Origin: Bacteroidales bacterium UBA3824
GTDB taxonomy: Bacteria; Bacteroidota; Bacteroidia; Bacteroidales; UBA3824
NCBI GenBank assembly: GCA_002393195.1
Contig: DGIK01000164.1
Span: forward strand, 1-42,868
Direction of reading: 5' to 3'
DNA length: 42,868 nucleotides
The position numbers and the translations under genes are program-made. Position 1 is the first letter of the stretch, and the number at the start of each line of letters is the position of its first letter. Of this stretch, positions 16,991 to 23,994 are shown piece by piece. The notes under the pieces were generated by a model that did no database searches, had not been told where the DNA came from, and saw nothing but the letters and a program-made list of their open reading frames with translations.

Positions 16991-17326
16991 ATGTACACAG
17001 TTTTAATTGCACTTATCGTAATCGCAGCAGTACTTTTGGTACTCATCGTACTCGTTCAAAACTCCAAGGGCGGCGGTTTGGCACCCAACCTCAATGCCGG
17101 CACCCAGTTTGGCGGTGTAGCCGAACAGAAAAGCAAACTTGAAAAATACACTTGGGGACTCGTAATCATCGTAGCTGTCCTCAGCATTGTGGCAAGTGTT
17201 TCCAACGGCACCAAAAACCAGGGCAACCAGGAATCGGGCGTCAGGGACATCATGATCAATCAGAACGTAGTTCCCCAGGCACCCGCCAGCACCACCACCG
17301 CACCGTCGTTGCAGCCCGGCGAATAA
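16991..17326 (+). CDS. secG: Preprotein translocase subunit SecG
   Basis: This 111-residue protein has the SecG layout: a first membrane helix (TVLIALIVIAAVLLVLIVLVQ), the conserved loop QNSKGGGLAPNL...QFGGVAEQKS, a second membrane helix (YTWGLVIIVAVLSIVASVS), and a Pro/Thr/Ala-rich tail of about 35 residues typical of Bacteroidota. SecG is the accessory subunit of the SecYEG channel and eases SecA cycling. It is the last gene of the operon and is followed by a strong terminator. Confidence 0.93.
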   Translation: MYTVLIALIVIAAVLLVLIVLVQNSKGGGLAPNLNAGTQFGGVAEQKSKLEKYTWGLVIIVAVLSIVASVSNGTKNQGNQESGVRDIMINQNVVPQAPASTTTAPSLQPGE

Positions 17327-17351
17327 TCGTCTGCATCCGTAATGACACAAA

Positions 17352-17399
17352 CAGACCGCCCCACCTGAGAGATACAGGCAGGGCGGTCTGATTTTTTTT
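17352..17399 (+). terminator. Strong intrinsic terminator after secG
   Basis: A perfect 10-base stem CAGACCGCCC (17352-17361) / GGGCGGTCTG (17381-17390) with a 19-base loop is followed by T8 at 17392-17399 in the secG direction. Read the other way it is followed by TTTGTG, so it may also weakly stop the converging polysaccharide transcript that ends at 17414. Confidence 0.92.
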
Positions 17400-17413
17400 G
17401 GGGGGATGGATGG

Positions 17414-18547
17414 TTATAAACTTTTATATACCTCTAATACTTGCTTCGCAATTTCGTCCCAATTGTATTTTGACATATCATATTTTGGAGTGCAGGCGGC
17501 TCGCCTGCCATCATTGCCATCGCGGACGAGCCGTTCGCATTCCAACAATACTTCTCCAATCCTACTTGTCAACGCATCAACATCGCCGCACGGGAAATAA
17601 CATTCTTTGGGCAATCCGACTTCCAAATTTGCCGGAATGTCGCTCACAATCACTCTTGCGCCATAACTCATCGCCTCCAACAATGCTATCGGCAGACCTT
17701 CATGGCTCGATGGCAACACATAACACGCGCAATGCGACAACAGCGAATGTAACTTTCTGCCCTTGATAAAACCAGTCAAGACTACGCCGTTGTCCCGCGC
17801 CATTTGTTTGAGCGACCGTGAATAATCGTCCTCAAAATCCGTATCGCCAGCAAGGACGAGTTTTATGTCTGAATTGGGATTATTGCTGCGCCATTTCACA
17901 AAAGCCGATACCAAATGATGGAGATTTTTCTCCGGCACAAAACGGCACATGCCCAATACAAACTTGCCTCCCTTGATGCCAAGTTCGTCAAAATATTCAG
18001 GAAAACTACAAATATCCGGCTCAGGCACACCATTATATATAAGGTGCACGTCGGATGTGCGGTTGTATTTTCGTGCAATCAAATCCTTGATTACATTGGA
18101 GATAACAATCACCTTGTCGGCAAACCTACAACCAAACCTTTCTCCGAGTTTGAGCATAGTTTTTGCCAAAAACCCCCATTTGTCGCGGTCATAATCAGGT
18201 CCATGATGCGTAAAAACCACCTTCAATCCGCGCATTTTGGCGTATGGCACAAGCAATGCCGGACCAATGGCGTGGACGTGCAAAACATCCGCCTTTGCCT
18301 TCACGGCATAGTTGACGGCGCGAAAAGTATGTATGACCGCCTCGAATGATTTTTTCTTTGGGCTTTGGATGTCAACAATCTTAACGCCCTTCCAATCTGT
18401 AAGGCCGTCCGAAACATAATTGCTGCGTCTAACTACTGTTACATCAACGCCCATTGCCGCAATTCTCGGAAACAACTCCTCACAATGAGTCTCCACCCCG
18501 CCCATGACATTAGGTATGCCACGAGTGCCAGTAACAACGATTTTCAA
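17414..18547 (-). CDS. GT4 glycosyltransferase, surface polysaccharide locus; TTG start
   Basis: This 377-residue GT-B enzyme begins KIVVTGTRGIPNVMGGVETH, the donor-loop start of GT4 enzymes of the rhamnosyltransferase-like (DUF1972) group. Later motifs are VFTHHGPDYDRDKWG, VLGMCRFVPEKNLHHLV, and the retaining motif Glu-x7-Glu within PSSHEGLPIALLEAMSYGA. It should transfer a sugar from a nucleotide donor to a lipid-linked glycan at the inner face of the membrane. The only start that keeps the conserved N-terminus is TTG (18545-18547); no in-frame ATG lies upstream before a stop. It is the last gene of the locus, converges on secG, and is separated from the rest by a divergent micro-ORF. Confidence 0.88.
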   Translation of the reverse strand: MKIVVTGTRGIPNVMGGVETHCEELFPRIAAMGVDVTVVRRSNYVSDGLTDWKGVKIVDIQSPKKKSFEAVIHTFRAVNYAVKAKADVLHVHAIGPALLVPYAKMRGLKVVFTHHGPDYDRDKWGFLAKTMLKLGERFGCRFADKVIVISNVIKDLIARKYNRTSDVHLIYNGVPEPDICSFPEYFDELGIKGGKFVLGMCRFVPEKNLHHLVSAFVKWRSNNPNSDIKLVLAGDTDFEDDYSRSLKQMARDNGVVLTGFIKGRKLHSLLSHCACYVLPSSHEGLPIALLEAMSYGARVIVSDIPANLEVGLPKECYFPCGDVDALTSRIGEVLLECERLVRDGNDGRRAACTPKYDMSKYNWDEIAKQVLEVYKSL

Positions 18548-18551
18548 AATT

Positions 18552-18581
18552 TTTGGATTTAAAATATTATGATTATCTTTG
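18552..18581 (+). promoter_or_regulatory. Promoter of the 36-codon micro-ORF
   Basis: TTTG at 18552-18555 and TATCTTTG at 18574-18581 are spaced by 18 bases, close to the TTTG-N19/20-TAnnTTTG consensus. The predicted start of transcription is around 18587, one or two bases before the ATG at 18589, so the message would be leaderless or nearly so. Confidence 0.65.
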
Positions 18582-18588
18582 CGCTATT

Positions 18589-18699
18589 ATGAAAAAGTTT
18601 TTCACAACAATAATAGAAGCCATTCAATATGTAGGGATTGCAATAATTGCCTGCATATCTGCGGTGTGGCTGTGGATTACAGGACGAGGGAAGAGGTAG
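18589..18699 (+). CDS. 36-residue single-pass membrane micro-protein
   Basis: ATG at 18589 opens 36 codons to TAG at 18697. The product starts MKKFFTTIIEAIQYVG, continues as one hydrophobic segment (IAIIACISAVWLWI) and ends in a basic tail TGRGKR. It is too short for routine gene calling. A near-consensus promoter sits immediately upstream and nothing else in the gap explains that promoter. It points the opposite way to the polysaccharide genes on both sides and stops 3 bases short of the converging radical SAM stop. Its function is unknown. An inner-membrane regulator, a small toxin or a spurious frame are all possible. Confidence 0.55.
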   Translation: MKKFFTTIIEAIQYVGIAIIACISAVWLWITGRGKR

Positions 18700-18702
18700 T
18701 AG

Positions 18703-19914
18703 CTACTTTATCTCAATCTTCCTATCCGTTTCTGCGACAGTGCCTTCGTATCCTTGCGATTCAACATCAGCGTTCACAATATCCTCGCCGCGTTTGCCTT
18801 TCAATGCCTCCACAGAATCGGCACTTAAACCATTGTTGATTTCGGCATTCAGGTCGCAGGTGGAGAGTTTGTCCAAATCCTCTTTGGTAACCTTGCCGTC
18901 GCGGTAGTCGCAACAAATTGGATTCTCGTACATCGAATATTTCTTGCCAAAAATGGATTTCAATTTGTGCTTGAAAACCCACCATGCCGGTTTGCTGAAA
19001 TACTTGTGCATTGCGGGCGATACAGAACCAATCATCCAACAATTTCGGTCACAACAACGTACTTTTTTGCGCACCTTTTCCGCCTCGGGCGAGTTCCAAA
19101 GTTCGTCCCAGGTCTGACGGTTGAGGTTGCCCATCACTTCCTTGTCCTTGGTGCCGTTGCAGGGCATCACGTCTCCATACGGGTCGATGAAGAATGTATC
19201 AAAACTCATATCGCACGGCAACAAGCGTTTTTGTCCGTAGATGTAATTAATAAGACCGTGGTTGAAATACGCCCTGAACCATTTTTTCGGCGAATTGGAT
19301 TTCAGAAGTTCGTTGACGAGGTTTTCAAAATTCTTCGCCACCATCGGACGGTCGTGGATGATGTTTTTTGCCTCCACAAAGTAGAACGAATTGTGCAGAG
19401 ATGCGGTTGCAAATTCCATTCCCATCTCGTTGCTGATATTGTAGAGAGGCACGAGGTCGGGCGCATTCTTGTCTTGAACAGTCATGCCAAATCCGACATC
19501 CTTCATGCCCATTTCGCGGAGTTTTTTGAGCGTGGTGTATCCGCGTTGATAGCCGTCGTTGAGACCGCGAATCTCGTTGTTGGTCTTTTCCAAACCCTCG
19601 ATAGAAATCCTGATTCCAATCTGCGGGAACTCCTTGCAAAGATCCAAAATCCTGTCCGTGAAGAATCCGTTGGTGGAGATTACGATGCGGTCGCTGAGTT
19701 TATAAAGTTCGCGGACGATTTCCTTGAGATCCGTCCTGATAAAAGGCTCGCCGCCGGTGATGTTGGTGAAATACATCTTGGGCAGTTTCTTGATAGTTTC
19801 GATGGAGATTTCCTCCTCCGCCTTGCTCGGAGCCTTGTAGCGGTTGCACATCGAGCAACGCGCATTGCAACGGTAAGTAACTATTACCGTACCGTTGAGT
19901 TTAGGGGTTGACAT
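18703..19914 (-). CDS. Radical SAM/SPASM-domain protein
   Basis: This 403-residue protein has the radical SAM cluster motif C16-x3-C20-x2-C23 (TYRCNARCSMCNRY), the glycine-rich SAM motif NITGGEPFIR, and STNGFFTD and IRISIEGLE in later barrel strands. A SPASM-like C-terminal part has LPCDMS, MPCNGTKDKEVMGNL and CCDRNCWM. It should bind one SAM-cleaving 4Fe-4S cluster plus auxiliary clusters. The C-terminal ~70 residues are polar and probably disordered. Such enzymes occur in glycan and peptide-modifying loci; the substrate here is unknown. It lies between the toxin-antitoxin pair (62-base gap) and the terminal GT4. A remnant of a second, diverged copy lies at 21672-21731. Confidence 0.9.
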   Translation of the reverse strand: MSTPKLNGTVIVTYRCNARCSMCNRYKAPSKAEEEISIETIKKLPKMYFTNITGGEPFIRTDLKEIVRELYKLSDRIVISTNGFFTDRILDLCKEFPQIGIRISIEGLEKTNNEIRGLNDGYQRGYTTLKKLREMGMKDVGFGMTVQDKNAPDLVPLYNISNEMGMEFATASLHNSFYFVEAKNIIHDRPMVAKNFENLVNELLKSNSPKKWFRAYFNHGLINYIYGQKRLLPCDMSFDTFFIDPYGDVMPCNGTKDKEVMGNLNRQTWDELWNSPEAEKVRKKVRCCDRNCWMIGSVSPAMHKYFSKPAWWVFKHKLKSIFGKKYSMYENPICCDYRDGKVTKEDLDKLSTCDLNAEINNGLSADSVEALKGKRGEDIVNADVESQGYEGTVAETDRKIEIK

Positions 19915-19976
19915 GGTATAATAGACTAAGTATTAGAAAGTTTAGGAATCCAATACACGGATATTTTATATGATGA

Positions 19977-20393
19977 TTATTGGAAATACAACCTTTTGTG
20001 CCTTTTGCTGATGGCAACAGATGCCCTTACCATTTGCAAAACATCGGCAATGTGTTTGTCTTTCAGTTGTCCAATGATAGATGTACCGCCTCTATTAATA
20101 TCCTCGGATATTTCGTCAAGGCTGCGTTCTATGACCGTAGAAGCACATAGAAACGAATCATATTTAAGAAAAGGATAATCAGAATGTTTCAACGGGTATT
20201 GCAAGTCAAGGAGTTCCTGTTTTTTTAAAACAAGTGGATGAATATTTGAATTGATAAAAAAGAACCCACATACCTTGTAATTGCTGATTCCCATCACAAC
20301 GAAAAATTTTCTGTGGTCGATGCCTTCAAAATCAGAAAGCAAAATAGAACCCCTGCCTAATGAACCGGCTATTATGGATGTAGGCAGTTCCAT
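19977..20393 (-). CDS. Putative toxin partner of a Panacea-type antitoxin
   Basis: This 138-residue protein starts ATG 20391-20393, overlapping the upstream stop as TGATG. The N-terminal half is strand-rich (GRGSILLSDF, KFFVVMGISNYKVCGFFFINS), and the middle has DYPFLKYDSFLCASTVIE. This pattern recalls small beta-barrel PemK/MazF-like proteins. The C-terminal part is helical and basic (QLKDKHIADVLQMVRAS, SKRHKRLYF). No catalytic residue can be assigned with confidence. The 1-base overlap with a Panacea/SocA-domain gene is the usual layout of such toxin-antitoxin pairs. If it is a ribonuclease toxin it would act in the cytoplasm on RNA. It could instead be an accessory protein of unknown function. 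Confidence 0.68.
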   Translation of the reverse strand: MELPTSIIAGSLGRGSILLSDFEGIDHRKFFVVMGISNYKVCGFFFINSNIHPLVLKKQELLDLQYPLKHSDYPFLKYDSFLCASTVIERSLDEISEDINRGGTSIIGQLKDKHIADVLQMVRASVAISKRHKRLYFQ

Positions 20394-20944
20394 CAGACAA
20401 AAGCCTCCTCCGCTTTTAGTTGTTCTTCTACAAAATTGATATAATCATCGTTGTCGCCAAGTTCAGTAAGTCTGTCTCGCACTGATATTTCGCCGTAGCG
20501 TTTTGTGTTGCTCCATGCATATCCGTGCGAAATTTCTGATACTTGCTGGAATGTAAGACTTTTGAATTTCGTAATATATTTGTCCAAAATTTCAACTTCC
20601 GATTCTGACAAATAATCCATATCAGGAGCGGATGTAAGTTGTATATCCTTCTGATTTACAAAATGAAATAGGTTGTCCCTGATGTCTTTGACCTGTGGAG
20701 CAAAAAAACTATCGCCCCTTACTGCCTTCAACATATCGTAAACACAGGACGGCACAGGACCGAATTCCATTTTGATGTACGAATCGCCTGTAATAGACCT
20801 TCCCCAACGCGACAAATGTTCATTATCAGAAAAATAGAGAATCTTGTGGCACTTGTGGATGTCGCATACACCTCCCATCTCCTGTAAAATGTACAGGATT
20901 GCTTGGATAGTAACGTCCTGTTTGAATAATCTATTACGAGACAT
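20393..20944 (-). CDS. Panacea/SocA-domain (DUF4065) antitoxin
   Basis: This 183-residue protein carries the Panacea domain signature: KCHKILYFSDNEHLSRWGRSITGDSYIKMEFGPVPS, given here as separate blocks LYFSDNEHL (~36-44), GRSITGDSY and KMEFGPVPSCVYDML, with an acidic C-terminus. A further hallmark is EISHGYAW near residue 140. Panacea proteins neutralise many unrelated toxins, and SocA acts as a proteolysis adaptor for its toxin. A complete promoter lies 23 bases upstream. The gene overlaps its putative toxin by one base. It sits inside the polysaccharide locus beside a broken ATPase gene, which suggests an insertion hot spot. Confidence 0.88.
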   Translation of the reverse strand: MSRNRLFKQDVTIQAILYILQEMGGVCDIHKCHKILYFSDNEHLSRWGRSITGDSYIKMEFGPVPSCVYDMLKAVRGDSFFAPQVKDIRDNLFHFVNQKDIQLTSAPDMDYLSESEVEILDKYITKFKSLTFQQVSEISHGYAWSNTKRYGEISVRDRLTELGDNDDYINFVEEQLKAEEAFV

Positions 20945-20966
20945 AGGCGATAATTTTATTTTGTGG

Positions 20967-20997
20967 CAAATATAACAATTATCATATACTCTGCAAA
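20967..20997 (-). promoter_or_regulatory. Promoter of the Panacea toxin-antitoxin operon
   Basis: On the minus strand TTTG (20994-20997) and TATATTTG (20967-20974) are 19 bases apart, an exact fit to TTTG-N19-TAnnTTTG. Transcription should start near 20961, leaving a leader of roughly 17 bases. I see no clear inverted-repeat operator. Confidence 0.85.
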
Positions 20998-21037
20998 ATT
21001 TTTTAGTGATTTTTCTGTTGACATAATTTTATGTTGG

Positions 21038-21136
21038 CTATGTTTTAGAAATATTTTTGGCAGATGTTGCCTATGTTTTAGAAAGAATTTTGATGCTTTT
21101 TGCCTATGTTTTAGAAATAATTATTATCTTTGCGGA
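21038..21136 (+). repeat. Three 33-base direct repeats sharing CTATGTTTTAGAAA
   Basis: The 14-base core CTATGTTTTAGAAA occurs at 21038, 21071 and 21104, at an exact 33-base spacing. Each core is followed by 19 less conserved T-rich bases, and copies 1 and 2 end in TTGC. The third unit runs into a -7 element (TATCTTTG, 21125-21132) and then the start of the broken ATPase gene. The array fills the space between the toxin-antitoxin promoter and that gene. An array of protein-binding sites or a regulatory leader is likely; the function is unknown. Confidence 0.85.
21125..21132 (+). promoter_or_regulatory. -7 element of the broken ATPase gene
   Basis: TATCTTTG, 22 bases before the ATG at 21154, matches TAnnTTTG. 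A TTTG at 21099-21102 is spaced 22 bases upstream, slightly longer than the usual 19-20. The element lies inside the third 33-base repeat unit. Confidence 0.6.
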
Positions 21137-21153
21137 CACAAAAACAAGTAATT

Positions 21154-21648
21154 ATGTACGAAAGAGAACTTATATCACAACTTAGGCAATGGAGCGAAAG
21201 AACTCCTCGCAAGCCGCTTGTAATACGTGGCGCACGACAAGTGGGCAAAAGTACATTGGTGCATGAGTTCGGAAAAGAGTTTGATGTTTTCATTGAAGTA
21301 AACCTCGAATTGTCCGAAGACGCTCATATTTTCACACAGACAGATGACGTAAAAGCCATTTGGCAATACTTGTAAGGTACAACAGCCGAAATTGATTTTG
21401 TATGGCAATACAACTCACAAATAATCCCCATCGAGGTGAAAACAGGCACAAACTCGCACATGCGTTCATTACATAGTTACGTCAACAATGCCGACTCCCA
21501 TGTAACGGCAGTACGGGTATGGAGTGGCGATTATTCCGTACAAGACGTATCAACTCCCGCACCCGAAAGCCGCCCTTACCGCCTTATCAACGTCCCGTTC
21601 TACTATGTCGGGCAATTGTGTGAGATACTGCGTGAAAATATGGCGTGA
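21154..21648 (+). pseudogene. Internally deleted AAA/DUF4143-family ATPase
   Basis: From ATG 21154 the frame encodes 73 residues with the family start (MYERELISQLRQW), Walker A GARQVGKST and VNLELSEDAHIF. It then hits TAA at 21373-21375. The same frame continues directly with the family C-terminus (GTTAEIDFVWQYNSQIIPIEVK, in two blocks here: TTAEIDFVWQ and IIPIEVKTG) to TGA at 21646. The nuclease-like Glu-Val-Lys motif is therefore still readable. Intact members are around 370-400 residues, so about 200 central residues, including Walker B and most of DUF4143, are gone. The in-frame junction points to one internal deletion followed by or creating the stop. The gene is surely non-functional as an ATPase. 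Confidence 0.88.
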
Positions 21649-21659
21649 TGCAGTGGATG

Positions 21660-21705
21660 AGTTATAGTAACTTACTGTGCATTGCAACGGTAAGTTACTA
21701 TAACT
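21660..21705. repeat. Perfect 16-base inverted repeat at the scar
   Basis: Arms 21660-21675 (AGTTATAGTAACTTAC) and 21690-21705 are exact reverse complements around a 14-base loop. The right arm is the VIVTY-coding stretch of the radical SAM remnant and the left arm is its inverted copy. This looks like a fold-back copying event at the break point. The hairpin could also act as a terminator-like structure but has no U-run. Confidence 0.8.
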
Positions 21706-21731
21706 ATGCCGTTGAGTTTTTGGGTTGACAT
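21672..21731 (-). pseudogene. 5' remnant of a second radical SAM gene
   Basis: ATG at 21729-21731 opens MSTQKLNGIVIVTYRCNAQ and then a stop. Eighteen of these residues line up with the start of the intact radical SAM protein at 19914 with few changes, and the DNA differs mainly at synonymous sites. The similarity ends right after the first cluster cysteine, at the inverted repeat. The upstream flank also resembles the one at 19915. It is a vestige of a diverged homologue, not a fresh duplication. Confidence 0.8.
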
Positions 21732-21746
21732 AGTATGTTATATTTG

Positions 21747-22781
21747 TTATTTTCTCAAAAGTTTTACAATCGGTTTGGCAATAGAGTGTACAATGGTTGA
21801 TAATGTCAAAGTAACCAACACTGTAAGAAGTATAAATACGCCGCTATTGACGTTTTCAAAAAGCCATGTTGCCAATGTTGCCATCACGATTCCATGACTA
21901 AGATATACTTCATACGATATGTTTCCAAGCCAAAGGCTTATCTTATCGCCAAATTTTCTGTTGGAAGTTGCTGTGAATAAAAGAAGTATTATCGCAACTC
22001 CTAAAATAATTTTCAGTAGATATGCACCAAAGAAATATACGAGTTTAAACTTCAAATATCCAATTCCCAACATGCCTCCAACAATAGTTAAGATTGCAAT
22101 TTTTGCAAGGCGTGATTTTGACATCCACAAAACAAATTGGTCGAAATACCTATAAAGCAATACTCCCCATATCAATCCAATGCGTTCAAAACACCATCCA
22201 GCACCAGCACTATTTCCTGAATAGACCCAGAAATAGAGTATCAAAGATGAAACAATTACACCTGCAATCAGAATTATGTCTGTCAATCTGTTATTTTCAG
22301 GAAACCATTTCTTTTTACACAGCATTACAATGTAGAACCATAAGCACCATTGTAACAATACAGCAACATAACCATTCAAATGATATAGCGCTGAGAATGT
22401 ATATGTATTTTTGTTGACAATGTCAAGACAAAAACTTACAACATTGATTAAAAACGCGGGTATCAAAAGAGACACCAATCTGTTGCGCCAAAAATTATGA
22501 AGATAGTCTTCCTTTCTCTCTGCGCTTAGCATCATACCGTATGCCGATATGAGGAAAAAAATCGTTACACACACATAACCGAAACTTCCAATGGCATCTT
22601 GCAACGCATTGTCAAACGGTGGTTTCACATGCACATAAATAACAATCAGACAACAGAGTCCTTTCAATACGGTTGTGTAGTCTTTGGTGAAAAATTGGTT
22701 GTCTTGCGGTTTGCTGTGAACAAGAGCATTGCCGCCGCCTAACAGAGGTGATAGTAAGGTAAGAAGATAAGTTTGAAACAT
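21747..22781 (-). CDS. Membrane acyltransferase (acyltransferase 3 family), second copy
   Basis: I start at ATG 22779-22781 (344 residues); the frame extends 14 codons further to a GTG inside the upstream gene. The protein has about ten hydrophobic segments and the family start TVLKGLCCLIVIYVHVKPP with the conserved His. GYVCVTIFFLISAYGMML matches the second conserved segment. Such proteins move acyl groups, usually acetyl from acetyl-CoA, onto sugars during polysaccharide assembly at the inner membrane. It is the last gene of the main minus-strand run, 34 bases after a GT4 gene. Its downstream end abuts the scar zone. Confidence 0.85.
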   Translation of the reverse strand: MFQTYLLTLLSPLLGGGNALVHSKPQDNQFFTKDYTTVLKGLCCLIVIYVHVKPPFDNALQDAIGSFGYVCVTIFFLISAYGMMLSAERKEDYLHNFWRNRLVSLLIPAFLINVVSFCLDIVNKNTYTFSALYHLNGYVAVLLQWCLWFYIVMLCKKKWFPENNRLTDIILIAGVIVSSLILYFWVYSGNSAGAGWCFERIGLIWGVLLYRYFDQFVLWMSKSRLAKIAILTIVGGMLGIGYLKFKLVYFFGAYLLKIILGVAIILLLFTATSNRKFGDKISLWLGNISYEVYLSHGIVMATLATWLFENVNSGVFILLTVLVTLTLSTIVHSIAKPIVKLLRK

Positions 22782-22815
22782 CAATGATTTACAATAAGTT
22801 AGAAACAAAGAACAA

Positions 22816-23979
22816 TCAATCACCTTTGTAAACCTCTATCAGTTTTTCATAATATGTCTCGGCAGAATACTTTTGTTGCGCAGCATCGGCAATTGATTTA
22901 TAGTTGAACGTTGTCGACATCATCAAGCGTATCTTGTCTGTGAGGTCGATAACATCGCCAGATGTGAATGTCATTCCATTGATACCTTCGTCAATTAGTT
23001 CGGGAATGCCGCCGATACGCGCACCAAGGACGGGAGTGCCAAGACTTTGAGATTCGATGATGGTAAGCGGGTTGTTTTCTGACCATTCCGATGATATTAC
23101 CATAAACCGCGCGCTTTCAAGCAATGGTCGGAATTGTGGCCATTGTTTTTGACCAACAAACTCAATATTGTTGCAGTTGGAATATTCTTGTTTGAGTTCG
23201 TCAAGAAGTTCTCCACCACCAACTACAATAAGTTTGTACGGCAACTTAGCCGCTGCTTTGCAAAGAGTCTTAATTCCTTTGACTTCGCTGAGCCTGCCAA
23301 CAAAAATGTAGTGTTCTGATTTCTCCAGCGATGGATTTTGTACTTTGGAAAGATCAATGGAATTACAAAGAACGTTAAATTTATCAGGATTGTAACCGCT
23401 CCTAACCACGGTATCCTTCATAAATTGTGATGGAGCGATAAACTTATCCACATTTTTGGAAATACGCTGAGTGTTCCACATCCGCAATTCACGCCAACCA
23501 ATCAAACTTCCAATGATTCCGCCAGGCATACAGCGATGTTTGACAACAGCTAACTTGTCGCTAAAACATTCCTCGCACCATTTACCATTTCGCATACAGG
23601 TATAGCAAGGGCATGCCAATTTGCTGTCGTGCAAAGTCCACACAACACGGATGCCACATTTGTGGGCAATTTCGGCAACAACGGGAGATAGCTGTGTGTG
23701 TATGTTGTTGAGATGAACTACGTCCGGATGAAAGTTGTCAAGAAGTGCGGCAAATTTTTCCTTTGTTTCACTATCGCCAAAAGGACGCGTCAATGCTTTG
23801 GCTTTCGTCATTTCAGACGGCCAATATTTGCTCCATTCCGACGTTTCGTTGTCGGGATATTGCATTGTAAAAATCGCAACATTGTGACCATGCGATTTTA
23901 GCATCTTTTCCAACGACATTGTATAGATGCAATCACCGCCACGAGGATAGTAGAATTTATTTGAGAGGAGGATGTGCAT
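22816..23979 (-). CDS. GT4 glycosyltransferase
   Basis: This 387-residue GT-B enzyme starts MHILLSNKFYYPRGGDCIYT, with the Gly-Gly donor loop. The middle has VVHLNNIHTQLSP and VWTLHDSKLAC followed by a Cys-rich patch (CPCYTCMRNGKWCEEC), which recurs in one group of Bacteroidota GT4 enzymes and might bind metal. The C-terminal domain has YIFVGRLSEVKGI and the Glu-x7-Glu motif (SEWSENNPLTIIESQSLG). It should add one sugar to the lipid-linked repeat unit. It follows the pyruvyl-transferase gene by 15 bases. Confidence 0.88.
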   Translation of the reverse strand: MHILLSNKFYYPRGGDCIYTMSLEKMLKSHGHNVAIFTMQYPDNETSEWSKYWPSEMTKAKALTRPFGDSETKEKFAALLDNFHPDVVHLNNIHTQLSPVVAEIAHKCGIRVVWTLHDSKLACPCYTCMRNGKWCEECFSDKLAVVKHRCMPGGIIGSLIGWRELRMWNTQRISKNVDKFIAPSQFMKDTVVRSGYNPDKFNVLCNSIDLSKVQNPSLEKSEHYIFVGRLSEVKGIKTLCKAAAKLPYKLIVVGGGELLDELKQEYSNCNNIEFVGQKQWPQFRPLLESARFMVISSEWSENNPLTIIESQSLGTPVLGARIGGIPELIDEGINGMTFTSGDVIDLTDKIRLMMSTTFNYKSIADAAQQKYSAETYYEKLIEVYKGD

Positions 23980-23994
23980 AATGAGGTAGATGTT

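Noticed and set aside
21038..21136. Possible CRISPR array (three regularly spaced repeats)
   Set aside because: The repeats are only 14 bases with partly conserved 19-base interiors and there are no cas genes; the third unit holds a promoter. A regulatory array fits better.
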